Part shown: positions 25,036 to 33,597 of the stretch, piece after piece
Position numbering within the stretch: the stretch's first letter is position 1
Layout: each line of letters starts with the position of its first letter
Assembly (NCBI GenBank): GCA_963843645.1
Contig: CAWJLE010000003.1
Span: forward strand, 1,922,001 to 1,986,000
Direction of reading: 5' to 3'
Origin: CAWJLE01 sp963843645
Lineage (GTDB): Bacteria > Chloroflexota > Anaerolineae > DAOTYC01
DNA: 64,000 bases
The notes under the pieces: generated by a model
What the model was told of the DNA's origin: nothing
The model's database searches: none
The model's input: only the letters and a program-made list of their open reading frames with translations
Made by a program: the position numbers and the translations under genes

Positions 25036-27402
25036 TTGAAAGCACATCGCCTGGCGCTGCTCATCCTGGCCATTCACCTGGTCCTGGGCATCGCCTACAG
25101 TGTTACGGTACCCCTTTGGGAGGCCTACGACGAGTGGGGCCACTACCCGTACATTCGTTACCTGGCCACGGCACGCACCCTGCCATCAAAAGGCGGCCCT
25201 ATTGCCCCCGAGAACGATACCATCGTGAGCCAACCCCCGCTGTACTACATCCTGGGCGCGGTGGCCACGTCGTGGATCGACACGAGTGACTGGCGGGAGC
25301 CGTTACGAAACCGCTATTCCGGCCAGCCCACAGCAATGGGCGGGCGCAATCAAGTTCTTCATGGATACGATGAGGACTTCCCCTGGCACGGCGTGGTACT
25401 GGCTGCCCACGTAGCTCGGTTTGTCTCGATTGCGCTCAGCGCCATCACGGTTTGGTTTTCCTATCTCGTTGTCCGCACACTCGTTCCTTCTTCGCCCGAG
25501 ATTGCCTTGGGGGGCATGGCGATCTGCGCCTTCTGGCCGCAATTTGTGTACATGAACGGGTCGATCAACAATGACAACCTTGTCAATGCCTGTGCGGCCG
25601 TGTTGCTGTGGTTCTTGGTTCGCAGCATAGTTGAGCCTGGCCGTTGGCAAGATCGAATCGGCCTGGTGACCAGTCTGGGCGTGGCAGTGATGGCAAAAGC
25701 CATCGGTCTTACATTTCTGCCCGTGGTTGTGCTCGGCTTGCTCGCATCTTGGAGCCCGAAACTGCACACCCTGCGCCGACGACAAGTCTTGTCACTTACT
25801 GTCGGCATCGTCGTGGCTATCGCACTATCAGCGGTGATTTTCAGCATCGTGCATCCACAGTATGTGCATCAGATCAACGGAATGCTGACCACGAGACTCC
25901 TGGGCAGGTGGCTGTCCGGGGACTGGAGTGGTGGCGTCAGTGCTACATGGGTAACCCTTTGGGCAAGCTTCGGAGTCGACCACAGGGTCTTCAGTATCAT
26001 TCAGCCTGTCCTATTAGGTGCCAGTCTGGGTCTGGGTTGGTATTTCTTTCGTTCTGCCGGATCTCGAGTCAAGTTGGCCCTGGCATCCCTCTTGCTAGCG
26101 TTCCTGGTTGTCGCAATGACGCTCATGTACAGGGCCCTCTCCAACAGCTACTACTTCACGGGCCGCTACCTGCTATCCACCATAGCGGCGTTCAGTACGC
26201 TGCTGGCGGTGGGCGTGGCCGGTTTGGGCGACCTCCTGGGTTCGTTGTTGCAGTGGGCCGCGGATCTCAGCTCGCGGCGCGAACGAAGTGTCGTGCAATC
26301 GCCTTCGGGTGACCGCGACAAGTTGGCTGAGGGCCCAACCAGGATCTCCAGACCGGCTGCAGCCCTGCTCGCCCTGGTGAGCATCGGGATGCTGGCCTTC
26401 GCCGTCTATGCCCCGCTGGCTTATATCGCGCCGGTCTATGCCCGCCCGGAAAAGCTGCCCGCGTCAGTGCTGGATACGCTACAGCACCCTCTGCACGTCG
26501 ACTTTGACCATGCGCTCGAACTGGCCGGGTACGATCTGCAGCCGGCGGTTTTCCATCCTGGGGAGACGGTGAAGGTCACCCTTTACTGGCACTGCCTGCA
26601 GGAGGTCAGCGCCAACTACAGCCTGGCGATCAGAATCCTTGGGCTGAGCGACGCGGAGGTCGCTTCGTTGAACACTTACCCCGGGCGGGGCAACTATCCG
26701 ACCTTCATGTGGCGCAAGGGCGACGTCTTCGAAGACACTTACTGGCTGCCCATAGCCGGGGATGCAGCTGCGCCTACACTGGCCAGACTTAAGGTCGCGT
26801 TCTTTCGCGCCGAATCGGGACTGCCGCCGCTGGAACGCCTGAAGGTCGCTTTCGATCCGACGATCCTCCAGCATCTGCCGGCGTACGATCCGGCGGGACA
26901 GTCCCTGGGCTTCGCCGCCATCTTCGGGCGATTCAAGGTGAGCCCCACGCACGCCGATCAGGTTGCCGCGGGAGAGGCTCCGCAGCACGTCGTGGATTAT
27001 CGCTTGGGAGACGTCGTCCGGCTGATCGGCTACGACGCGCCGGAACGAGTTCGCCGCGGCGAACCTTTGTCCTTGACCCTCCACTGGGAAGCGAGCGGAC
27101 CCACGGAGAGGCCCTACACTGTGTTTGTCCACGTGACGGACACCCAGGGCCGGATCGCCGCCCAGGCGGACGGACAGCCCGTCGGAGGCTACTATCCGAC
27201 CGATCTCTGGTCGGCCAAGGACAGTGTCGTCGATGCCCATTCTATCGCGTTGCCGGCAGATCTAGGCGCTGGGGCGTATCGGGTTGTGGTCGGACTCTAT
27301 GATCTGGACACGGGTCAGCGCCTGGCGGTGTCGGATACCCGGGGCCAGCCAGTGCCGGACGACCAGATTCCGCTGACGACGGGCTTTCAGGTGGAGGATT
27401 GA
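25036..27402 (+). CDS. Membrane glycosyltransferase (GT-C / ArnT- or DUF2142-like) with C-terminal beta domains
   Basis: The frame is open from 24805, but a terminator and promoter before 24945 exclude the earliest starts. TTG 25036 gives MKAHRLALLILAIHLVL, a typical first helix; GTG 24961 is the other choice. The first loop has EAYDEWGHYPY, the acidic motif that binds the lipid-sugar donor in GT-C enzymes. About ten helices follow to residue 470. The last 310 residues form two beta-sandwich domains outside the membrane (each with a YDLQP/YDAPERV opening and a LYWHC/LHWEAS strand). It probably transfers sugars from polyprenyl carriers to surface glycans or proteins. It leads an operon with the genes at 27422, 28582 and 29070. 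Confidence 0.85.
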   Translation: MKAHRLALLILAIHLVLGIAYSVTVPLWEAYDEWGHYPYIRYLATARTLPSKGGPIAPENDTIVSQPPLYYILGAVATSWIDTSDWREPLRNRYSGQPTAMGGRNQVLHGYDEDFPWHGVVLAAHVARFVSIALSAITVWFSYLVVRTLVPSSPEIALGGMAICAFWPQFVYMNGSINNDNLVNACAAVLLWFLVRSIVEPGRWQDRIGLVTSLGVAVMAKAIGLTFLPVVVLGLLASWSPKLHTLRRRQVLSLTVGIVVAIALSAVIFSIVHPQYVHQINGMLTTRLLGRWLSGDWSGGVSATWVTLWASFGVDHRVFSIIQPVLLGASLGLGWYFFRSAGSRVKLALASLLLAFLVVAMTLMYRALSNSYYFTGRYLLSTIAAFSTLLAVGVAGLGDLLGSLLQWAADLSSRRERSVVQSPSGDRDKLAEGPTRISRPAAALLALVSIGMLAFAVYAPLAYIAPVYARPEKLPASVLDTLQHPLHVDFDHALELAGYDLQPAVFHPGETVKVTLYWHCLQEVSANYSLAIRILGLSDAEVASLNTYPGRGNYPTFMWRKGDVFEDTYWLPIAGDAAAPTLARLKVAFFRAESGLPPLERLKVAFDPTILQHLPAYDPAGQSLGFAAIFGRFKVSPTHADQVAAGEAPQHVVDYRLGDVVRLIGYDAPERVRRGEPLSLTLHWEASGPTERPYTVFVHVTDTQGRIAAQADGQPVGGYYPTDLWSAKDSVVDAHSIALPADLGAGAYRVVVGLYDLDTGQRLAVSDTRGQPVPDDQIPLTTGFQVED

Positions 27403-27421
27403 GAGGACAGGAGCTGCATTC

Positions 27422-28567
27422 ATGAAGCGGATTCTGTTCATTTCTCATTCATATCCACCGATCGTGGGCGGCGTCGAGAACCAGAACTACAGCCTCTCGC
27501 AGAATCTCAAGAGGGCGGCGGAAGTCCACGTTATCGCGAATGGCCACGGCAAGCGGCGGCTGCCGGTCTTTCTGCCGTTTGCCTTCGTAAAGGCCCTGAT
27601 TCTGATGGCGAATGCCGATACGTGCCTGCTGGGCAGCGGCGTTTTGGCGCCACTGGGGGCTGCACTTAAGCTCTTCTATCCGCGCAAGGGGTTCTTCTGC
27701 GTGGTGCATGGGCTGGATGTCACGTTCGCGTTCAAGTCGGGTCTGTTTCCAGCGATCTACCGGTCCGTCAACGTGCCGTCACTCTCCAGATTGGATGGAC
27801 TCATTGCGGTAAGCAATGCCACAGTGGAGGAAGCGGTCAGTGCGGGAGTGGACCGCAGCCGGTGTGTTTTCATTCCCAATGCTGTCAGCACAGCCGATCT
27901 GGTCGAATCCCACGACCGTGACGAGTTGTCCCATCTCTGGGGCGGCAGCTTGGAAGCGAAGAAAGTCATCCTTCGGCTGGGCCGCTTCGTGCCCCACAAG
28001 GGGACGTCCTGGTTCATCGACAACGTGATGCCGCGGCTGCCCGCGAACGTGGTGCTGATTGCCGCAGGCGGTCGAGTGTCGCCCGACACACCCGGCGACG
28101 AGGACGATTTTCTGAATTGCCGGGCAGCGATTGAGCGCAGGCATCTCGAGGATCGGGCCAGGCTGCTGCCTTTTCTGCCCTGGTCAGACGTGAAGGTCTT
28201 GCTGAACACCGTCGATCTGGTCGTCTCGCCCAACGTCGAGGTCCCAGGATCGCTGGAGGGCTTTGGACTCAACGTGATCGAAGCCGGTGCGTGCGGACGA
28301 CCCGTCGTCGCCTCCAGGCTGGGAGGGTTGGCCGACGCCATACAGGACGGCGCAAACGGTTTCTTGGTCGAGTCGGGCAACACGGACGAGTGGGTACGGA
28401 AAGTCAGCGAAGTACTGAACGCGAGTGAGGACGACACTCGAATGTTCGGACGACGGGCGGCGGATTATGTGCGCCGTAACTTCGATTGGGGTCCAGTCTG
28501 CCGTCGGTATCTCCAGGTGATGTACAGCACGATTTCGGACTCGAAGCACGGTAATGACCGCAGGTGA
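27422..28567 (+). CDS. Glycosyltransferase family 4 (GT-B fold)
   Basis: ATG 27422 lies 19 bases after the previous stop, with AGGAG upstream. The N-terminal domain opens ILFISHSYPPIVGGVENQ, the usual start of GT4 enzymes. The C-terminal domain carries LGRFVPHKG, the sugar-nucleotide site region, and the acid motif EGFGLNVIEAGACGRPVVAS. At 381 residues it has normal length and is intact. It is a cytosolic enzyme that adds a hexose from a nucleotide sugar to a lipid-linked or protein acceptor. The adjacent GT-C enzyme suggests that both act on one glycan. Confidence 0.93.
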   Translation: MKRILFISHSYPPIVGGVENQNYSLSQNLKRAAEVHVIANGHGKRRLPVFLPFAFVKALILMANADTCLLGSGVLAPLGAALKLFYPRKGFFCVVHGLDVTFAFKSGLFPAIYRSVNVPSLSRLDGLIAVSNATVEEAVSAGVDRSRCVFIPNAVSTADLVESHDRDELSHLWGGSLEAKKVILRLGRFVPHKGTSWFIDNVMPRLPANVVLIAAGGRVSPDTPGDEDDFLNCRAAIERRHLEDRARLLPFLPWSDVKVLLNTVDLVVSPNVEVPGSLEGFGLNVIEAGACGRPVVASRLGGLADAIQDGANGFLVESGNTDEWVRKVSEVLNASEDDTRMFGRRAADYVRRNFDWGPVCRRYLQVMYSTISDSKHGNDRR

Positions 28568-28581
28568 AAGGAGTATTCACC

Positions 28582-29037
28582 GTGGACGCAGTCCTGCATC
28601 ATGCCATCCGCCTACGCTGCACGCCGCATCGAGCCTTCGAAATGTTCACCCTGAATCCATTGCTGGAGCAATGGTTCCCGGTCGACGCCGACGTCGAGCC
28701 GTTCGTCGGCGGCAAGTTCGAGTTGTTTTGGGACCCCGACCACAAGGACGAAAACAGCACCATCGGCTGTCGTGTTACCGCGCTCGTGCCGGATCGGCTG
28801 CTCGGCTTCGAGTGGAAGGGGCCGGCCCGCTTCAAGAGCTTCATGAACGCGCCTGACGCCTTGACGCACGTGGTTGCAATCTTCTTCCCGTGTGACGAAG
28901 AGCCGAATTGCACTGAGGTTCATATCGTGCACTCCGGCTGGCGCGCCTCCGCGGAATGGCAGGAGGCCCGTCGCTTCTTCGAGCGCGCCTGGGAGGGTGA
29001 GTTGATCGAGTTGAAACGAGTGGTGGACGAAGAGTAG
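28582..29037 (+). CDS. SRPBCC-fold protein (AHSA1/START-like)
   Basis: An in-frame GTG at 28564 exists, but GTG 28582 follows AAAGGAG by eight bases and is preferred. The 151-residue product fits the SRPBCC (Bet v1/START-like) hydrophobic-pocket fold, with the AHSA1 hallmarks HRAFEMFTLNPLLEQWFP and GGKFELFWDP. Proteins of this kind bind hydrophobic ligands or are used as stress-related cofactors; no active site can be read here. It lies 14 bases after the glycosyltransferase gene and is probably in the same transcript. Confidence 0.8.
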   Translation: MDAVLHHAIRLRCTPHRAFEMFTLNPLLEQWFPVDADVEPFVGGKFELFWDPDHKDENSTIGCRVTALVPDRLLGFEWKGPARFKSFMNAPDALTHVVAIFFPCDEEPNCTEVHIVHSGWRASAEWQEARRFFERAWEGELIELKRVVDEE

Positions 29038-29069
29038 GGAGAGTTCAGAATGTCGGAATCGAGGATGAG

Positions 29070-29410
29070 ATGATTTGCAAGCAGTGTGGAACGCAGCTTT
29101 TCAGAGAAGCCAATTATTGTTGGCGGTGCGGTCAGAAGTCGTGGCCGATCTGGACCCAGACGCCGAAGTCGACGAGGACAGCCGGTACGAGTCCTGCAAG
29201 ATTGACTACATCGACCGAGGACTCGGCGGAGCGTGGTACGAGTGCCGGTCCGAGAGCAACGTCATCGCCCGTAGCCCCAAGAGAGAGCGGTTCTCCGACC
29301 AGCATCCTATGTTCCTGGATCTGGTGTCCAAGCTTCTGTCCGAAGGCTGGGAGCCGGTGACGAGCGATGAAGAAGGCAACCCCGTAACACTGCGCCGGCG
29401 CAAGAAGTAG
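29070..29410 (+). CDS. Zinc-ribbon protein (frameshifted)
   Basis: ATG 29070 opens MICKQCGTQLF followed by NYCWRCGQK, so two CxxC pairs form a zinc ribbon. Near 29132 the frame breaks: the downstream frame continues with ADLDPDAEVDEDSRYESCKIDY and runs to the stop at 29410 (ending TLRRRKK), giving about 113 residues. Without the join, two overlapping frames (29070-29360 and 29075-29410) would be called. The last part (SEGWEPVTSDEEGNPVTLRR) is polar. Zinc-ribbon proteins of this size are often unknown; I give no function. It is the last gene of the operon. Confidence 0.7.
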
Positions 29411-29439
29411 CCCGGCGACAGGTCCGAAGTCCCAGTGTC

Positions 29440-29742
29440 TCACTGTCCTCTGGAATCTAAGGCCGCACGCCGGGCCTGCTCGCGCGTGTCGGCCAGCACC
29501 TTTGGTGGGATCATTCTCCGCAGCAGCATGAGGCCCGCCGGAACGATTACCAGGTCGTCCAGGCAGCCAACGACTGGAATGAAGTCTGGGATCAGATCAA
29601 CAGGGCTGAGGGCGTAAGCCAGAACGGCGGCCGCCAACACCCGGGCGTACCACGGTACGCGAGGGTCCTTCATCGCCAGCGCCAACGCGTGAGCTTCGAT
29701 CTTCAACGCGCGGACGCGCGTTTTCCATGCATCAAGGCCCAC
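29440..29742 (-). CDS. DUF1232 (YkvA-like) membrane protein
   Basis: GTG 29742 start; 100 residues. The core DPRVPWYARVLAAAVLAYALSPVDLIPDFIPVVGCLDDLVIVP is characteristic of DUF1232, with the SPVDLIPDFIP motif near a membrane helix. The family is a small membrane-associated protein of unknown function. It lies 21 bases downstream of the deacetylase gene on the same strand and may be co-transcribed with it; it is convergent with the zinc-ribbon gene. Confidence 0.88.
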   Translation of the reverse strand: MGLDAWKTRVRALKIEAHALALAMKDPRVPWYARVLAAAVLAYALSPVDLIPDFIPVVGCLDDLVIVPAGLMLLRRMIPPKVLADTREQARRAALDSRGQ

Positions 29743-29763
29743 GACTTTCCTCTATCCCGTCGA

Positions 29764-30684
29764 TTAGCTTGTCCCGTTTCGGGGGAACAAATCGGCCTTC
29801 ACACGGCCAGGCGACGCCGGAGGGTAAGCCTGGATGAAGTTGTCCCACGGGCTGGTGCCGCTCAGCCGGCGTTGAAAGATGCGCCTCCACAGCGTCGGCG
29901 GGCGATTGCTGCCGCCCTGGCTGCGGTGGCAGGCGCTGGCTTCGAGCCGCGTTCGGATTTGGTCCCCGACGTTGACGCGGACGTTGATTTGGCGATCGGG
30001 CACGCCCAGACGCGTCAAGTCGATATCGCCGTTGCGACCCCAGCGGTGCGGATCCTTGAACGTGAGCCGCGCCAGCCAGACAGTGGAGCGCACTCGCGAT
30101 TTTGGCAACACGGTATAATACAGGAAGTCCGGCGTGAACGCCTCGCCGCCGACGCCGGGAAACCGCTCCGGATCGCCGGCGATCTTGAACGCAGCGGTCG
30201 TCAGTTGGCTGGTACGGATGTGATCGGGGTGAAAGTAGCCACCGGTTGGGTCGTGCGTGAGCACCACTTGCGGGCGCAGGGCACGTATGACCCCGACTAT
30301 CTGCCTGATAACCTGGTCGGGAGCTGCCTGGTACAGGCTGTCTGGGTGGTGGTTGGCCGGGGTTCCCTCCATGCCTGAGTCGCGATAGCACAACGTGTGC
30401 AGCGCCGCCACACCGAGCATTTGCACGGCGCATTGCAGTTCGCGGTGGCGGAGCTCCGCCAGGCTCCGCACACCGTCAGGGAGTGCCGTCAACTGGTCGC
30501 CGGCCGCGCCGTCAGTCATCGTCAGGACGTGGACGTCCACGCCGTCTTGCGCGTAGTGGGTCAGCGTCGCTCCTGGGCCGAACGTCTCATCGTCCGGGTG
30601 CGCGAAGACGCCCAACAGCCGCCTCTGACCTGAATTCTCCTTGAACGAGATAGACTCAACCCCCAATGACGATAGATCAATCAT
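29764..30684 (-). CDS. LmbE/PIG-L family deacetylase
   Basis: The start at 30684 (MIDLSSLGVESISFKENS) gives 306 residues. The zinc-binding signature AHPDDETFGPGATL lies near residue 28 and the second His motif HPDHIRTSQL near 150, as in PIG-L/LmbE de-N-acetylases such as MshB and BshB. Such enzymes deacetylate N-acetylglucosaminyl compounds, including thiol precursors and glycolipids. The substrate here cannot be told from the sequence. It is followed by the DUF1232 gene. Intact, no signal peptide, so cytosolic. Confidence 0.92.
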   Translation of the reverse strand: MIDLSSLGVESISFKENSGQRRLLGVFAHPDDETFGPGATLTHYAQDGVDVHVLTMTDGAAGDQLTALPDGVRSLAELRHRELQCAVQMLGVAALHTLCYRDSGMEGTPANHHPDSLYQAAPDQVIRQIVGVIRALRPQVVLTHDPTGGYFHPDHIRTSQLTTAAFKIAGDPERFPGVGGEAFTPDFLYYTVLPKSRVRSTVWLARLTFKDPHRWGRNGDIDLTRLGVPDRQINVRVNVGDQIRTRLEASACHRSQGGSNRPPTLWRRIFQRRLSGTSPWDNFIQAYPPASPGRVKADLFPRNGTS

Positions 30685-30795
30685 ATTATCGCACTACCCC
30701 TTCCGCACGAGTGCAACGAAATCTCCACACTGATTATATCACCACGACCAAGCCCCTGCAACGACATTGGACGATCGACCCAATGACATATATAT

Positions 30796-30824
30796 TTGAC
30801 ATTTGGACAGATATAGTTTACAAT
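30796..30824 (+). promoter_or_regulatory. Promoter and possible operator of the XRE regulator gene
   Basis: -35 TTGACA (30796-30801), spacer 17, -10 TACAAT (30819-30824). An imperfect inverted repeat, AGATATAGT with ACTATCT (30810-30834), straddles the -10 and could be the site of the regulator itself. Confidence 0.75.
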
Positions 30825-30855
30825 TCACTATCTGAGTCAATGAAGGAGGATCGGC

Positions 30856-31092
30856 ATGCAGGACGACGGCTGGCGGGTGCGCAACAAAGTTCGCCTGGCG
30901 CGCGTGGAATGCGGGCTGACGCAGCAAGAGCTGGCGGATCGGATCGGCGTAACGCGCCAGACGATCGGGCTGATCGAAGGTGACCGCTACAATCCGACGA
31001 TCATCCTGTGCCTGCGCCTGGCGCAGACTCTGGGCAAGTCGTTGGACCAGCTATTCTGGTTCGAGGAGGACAGTCATGAAACGACCCACTGA
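30856..31092 (+). CDS. XRE-family transcriptional regulator (78 aa)
   Basis: ATG 30856 follows AAGGAGG. The 78-residue product is essentially one helix-turn-helix (VRLARVECGLTQQELADRIGVTRQTIGLIEGDRYNPT), a short regulator of the kind that often controls its own operon. It overlaps the next gene by 17 bases. No effector domain is present. Autoregulation through the inverted repeat near the -10 is an inference. Confidence 0.93.
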   Translation: MQDDGWRVRNKVRLARVECGLTQQELADRIGVTRQTIGLIEGDRYNPTIILCLRLAQTLGKSLDQLFWFEEDSHETTH

Positions 31093-31489
31093 TGAGCGAA
31101 TCGAGCAGACCCAGCGGCAGGTGACCACTCAAGCCTTCTGGCTCGTGTGGCTCGGCTTACTGGTCATCATGATGTACCGGCTCTGGGTCCTTCGGCGCCC
31201 GGGAACGGAGATGACCGACGTCTTCGTGCTGTGGCTGGCCGCCACCCTCTACGTCAGAGTGCGTAGCGCATTGTCCGGCGTGCCGGCAAAGCTGCCCCCA
31301 GGTCGTTACTGGGCTGTGCCGTTCGTCATCGGCGCCGTCATTGCCGGCGTGCAGTTGGCACAGCACCAGATCGGTTCTGTTGTCGAAGCGGCGCTCGTCT
31401 TCTGTCTCTCATACGGCAGCGCGCTGTTGGTCCTGATCGCGCCTCACTGGCTATACCAGCGCTGGGAAAAACGAAACCTGGAGGGCTGA
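31076..31489 (+). CDS. Hypothetical membrane protein paired with XRE regulator
   Basis: ATG 31076 lies inside the regulator's end (17-base overlap) with GAGGAGG upstream, so the two are translationally coupled. The product has 137 residues: a charged N-tail (MKRPTDERIEQTQRQ), then at least three membrane helices (VWLGLLVIMMYRLWVL, WAVPFVIGAVIAGVQL, ALLVLIAPHWLY). Small XRE-plus-membrane-protein pairs of this layout are common in Gram-positive bacteria; the membrane partner's role is unknown. I do not recognise a named family. Confidence 0.75.
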   Translation: MKRPTDERIEQTQRQVTTQAFWLVWLGLLVIMMYRLWVLRRPGTEMTDVFVLWLAATLYVRVRSALSGVPAKLPPGRYWAVPFVIGAVIAGVQLAQHQIGSVVEAALVFCLSYGSALLVLIAPHWLYQRWEKRNLEG

Positions 31490-31532
31490 GTGCGAGTAGC
31501 CGCCGGTGGGGAGCCGGATTGTGACAAATCCC

Positions 31533-31562
31533 TTGACAGACGAACGATCGAGCCCCTATAAT
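31533..31562 (+). promoter_or_regulatory. Promoter upstream of the esterase gene
   Basis: -35 TTGACA (31533-31538), spacer 18, -10 TATAAT (31557-31562). Transcription near 31569 leaves a leader of about 170 bases before ATG 31738, with AAGGAG as ribosome site. Confidence 0.75.
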
Positions 31563-31737
31563 TCTCTCGGGGAAGCCACTCTTTGCCCTGCCTGTTCGAA
31601 CGGCGGCACGCACCTTGGCACGGATTGCGGCCGATTCGCAACGTGATCGGCAGTGGAGCGCACTCCAGATGCCGCGAAGACTACGGGTCTATACTTCGGG
31701 TCTACGATGAGGGCTCGAACGAATAAAGGAGCAGATT

Positions 31738-32464
31738 ATGTCGACTTTCGTTCTCGTGCCGGGGGCCTGGCTGGGAGGCTGGAGTTGGCGGAAAGTCACG
31801 CCGCTGCTGCGCGGTGCGGGCCACGAGGTCTATCCGATCACCCTGACGGGATTGGGTGAGCGCGTCCATCTGGGCACGCCGCAAACGAACCTCAGCACGC
31901 ACATTCAGGACGTGGTGAACGTGCTGGAGTACGAAGACCTGGCAGACGTCGTGCTCGTTGGCCACAGCTACTCGGGGATGGTCGTCACGGCCGTGGCGCA
32001 CCGTGTCCCTCAGCGCCTGCGCCACGTCGTGTATCTGGATGCGACGCTTCCGCAAGACGGTCGGTCGATGTTCGATGTGAATCCCCCGATCTTCCGTGCC
32101 ATCGTCGAGGAAGAAGCGCGCAGGACAGGCGACGGCTGGAAGTGGGCCTTCCCGGGGTGGGCGCAGCTCGGCACCTATGAGAGCCTTCTCGACCTCAGCG
32201 GAGCCGACCAAGCGTGGATGCACGCCAAAGCCACGAGCCATCCTCTCGGCACGATGACGGAACCGGTGCTCCTGGGCAATCCCGATGTCGAGCAGATTCC
32301 ACGGGACTTACGTTTATTGCGGGCCGTCGGATGGCCCGCTTCCCTCCGAAGTCGAACGGGTGCGAAACGCGCCGGGCTGGAGTTTCGTCGAATTGACGAC
32401 CAGCCATTGGCCTATGATCTCGAAGCCGCAGGAAACCGCGGACATCCTGCTTGGGGCACGATGA
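31738..32464 (+). CDS. Alpha/beta-hydrolase (methylesterase/salicylate-esterase-like, frameshifted)
   Basis: ATG 31738 with AAGGAGC upstream. The N-terminus TFVLVPGAWLGGWSWRKV and LTLTGLGERVHL are typical of the plant methylesterase and bacterial RsbQ-like group. The nucleophile elbow is VGHSYSGMVV. Near 32300 the frame slips. In the next frame the natural C-terminus reads VYCGPSDGPLPSEVERV and TSHWPMISKPQETADILL (catalytic His in TSHWPM) and stops at 32464. The frame that runs on to 32922 carries no sensible domain and loses the His. Reconstructed length is about 241 residues, normal for the family. Confidence 0.82.
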
Positions 32465-32556
32465 GCAGACGGAAAGCCCGAATTCTCGTCGACCTTCGGC
32501 TTCCTCCTGCACTTTCTTGCAGATGGCTGCCGCCCGGGCACGATCGATCGCGCCAT

Positions 32557-32585
32557 TTGACGTGCCTCCGCCTGGGTGGTATACG
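32557..32585 (+). promoter_or_regulatory. Promoter upstream of the 268-residue protein gene
   Basis: -35 TTGACG (32557-32562), spacer 17, -10 TATACG (32580-32585) in the extended form TGGTATACG. About 120 bases before ATG 32714. Confidence 0.6.
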
Positions 32586-32713
32586 TTCACTTATAACTGG
32601 ATCGTCTTCAACTGGATCTTCAGGCCACCGTCAGCAGCAGGTCCGCTTCCAACGTCAGGCCCAACGTTGTGGCATCTCTCGAGTAGCAGAGTTGACACGG
32701 CAGGAGGACAACT

Positions 32714-33520
32714 ATGGATGCGATTCCTTCTTTCAAGAACGGCCTCGAGGCGCGGCTGAGGAGCTACGAGGCGGGAGAGGCCCTGAAACGGCTCTCTCAC
32801 ACGACCAACAAACACGTCGATCGATTCCTTCTTGCACTGAAGCACCTCGAGATCCTGCAGAGAGACCTGGGATTGCCCGCGGAGACCCCCATCGCGCAGA
32901 CAGTGATGGCTTGTCAACGTGACAGGTTGAAGCTCGCCGACTTGCCGAACATGACCAGGAGTTTTCTGCACTTCTTCGTACGAGTTCCGACGATCGTCGA
33001 AACACACAGCGCCGCCCAGGCTGCGACGCAATTGGGCGAAATCATGCAGGCGAACGTGGCTGCTCTACTGAGCCACGTCTCACTGTATTTTGTGGCGCTG
33101 CACGACTATTGCCGCGACGTGGACCCGAACTTGCTGCCGGTCAGCGGCTATACGCAAGACCTGGAGCACATTCTGGGCGATCTCGCTGCCATGTCTTCTA
33201 CGTTGACGGACCTGGGCGTTTCTGTCAACCTCTCGGGCCCAGTCTACGACTGGGTGCCGTTGCCGGACCGGACTTGGGATCAGAATCCCCACTGGGGCAC
33301 TGCTGAACGCGCGACCGAAACGGACAGGGCGCGATTCGCACCGTATTTCCGCGATGCGAGTGAGAACCTGGCGCGCGTATTGAACTCCGCCGCGCCGAAG
33401 CTCACCAGAAAGTCGCTCATTGACTTCCTGGTGGAACGAGGGAACTACAACATCGTCATCGCCGCCGCCGCCATCAATCCCGCCTTCCAGGAACACATTT
33501 CTCTGGTGCTGCGAGACTAA
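32714..33520 (+). CDS. Hypothetical protein (268 aa)
   Basis: ATG 32714 with GGAGG upstream. The product is a soluble, mostly helical protein of 268 residues with no signal peptide or clear motif. Segments include SHTTNKHVDRFLLALKHLEIL and FLVERGNYNIVIAAAAINPAF. I do not recognise the family. It stands alone with its own promoter, after the esterase and before the convergent kinase gene. Confidence 0.78.
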   Translation: MDAIPSFKNGLEARLRSYEAGEALKRLSHTTNKHVDRFLLALKHLEILQRDLGLPAETPIAQTVMACQRDRLKLADLPNMTRSFLHFFVRVPTIVETHSAAQAATQLGEIMQANVAALLSHVSLYFVALHDYCRDVDPNLLPVSGYTQDLEHILGDLAAMSSTLTDLGVSVNLSGPVYDWVPLPDRTWDQNPHWGTAERATETDRARFAPYFRDASENLARVLNSAAPKLTRKSLIDFLVERGNYNIVIAAAAINPAFQEHISLVLRD

Positions 33521-33597
33521 CGCCCGGCGGCTTATCCGAGGATGGATCTACATCGATCAGTCCCTGGACGGCGTTCTACAGCGTCTCACGCTTGCGG

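Noticed and set aside
31738..32922. 394-residue hydrolase as a real long protein
   Set aside because: The frame after about 32300 has no domain, while the neighbouring frame gives the correct hydrolase end with its catalytic His and a stop at 32464.
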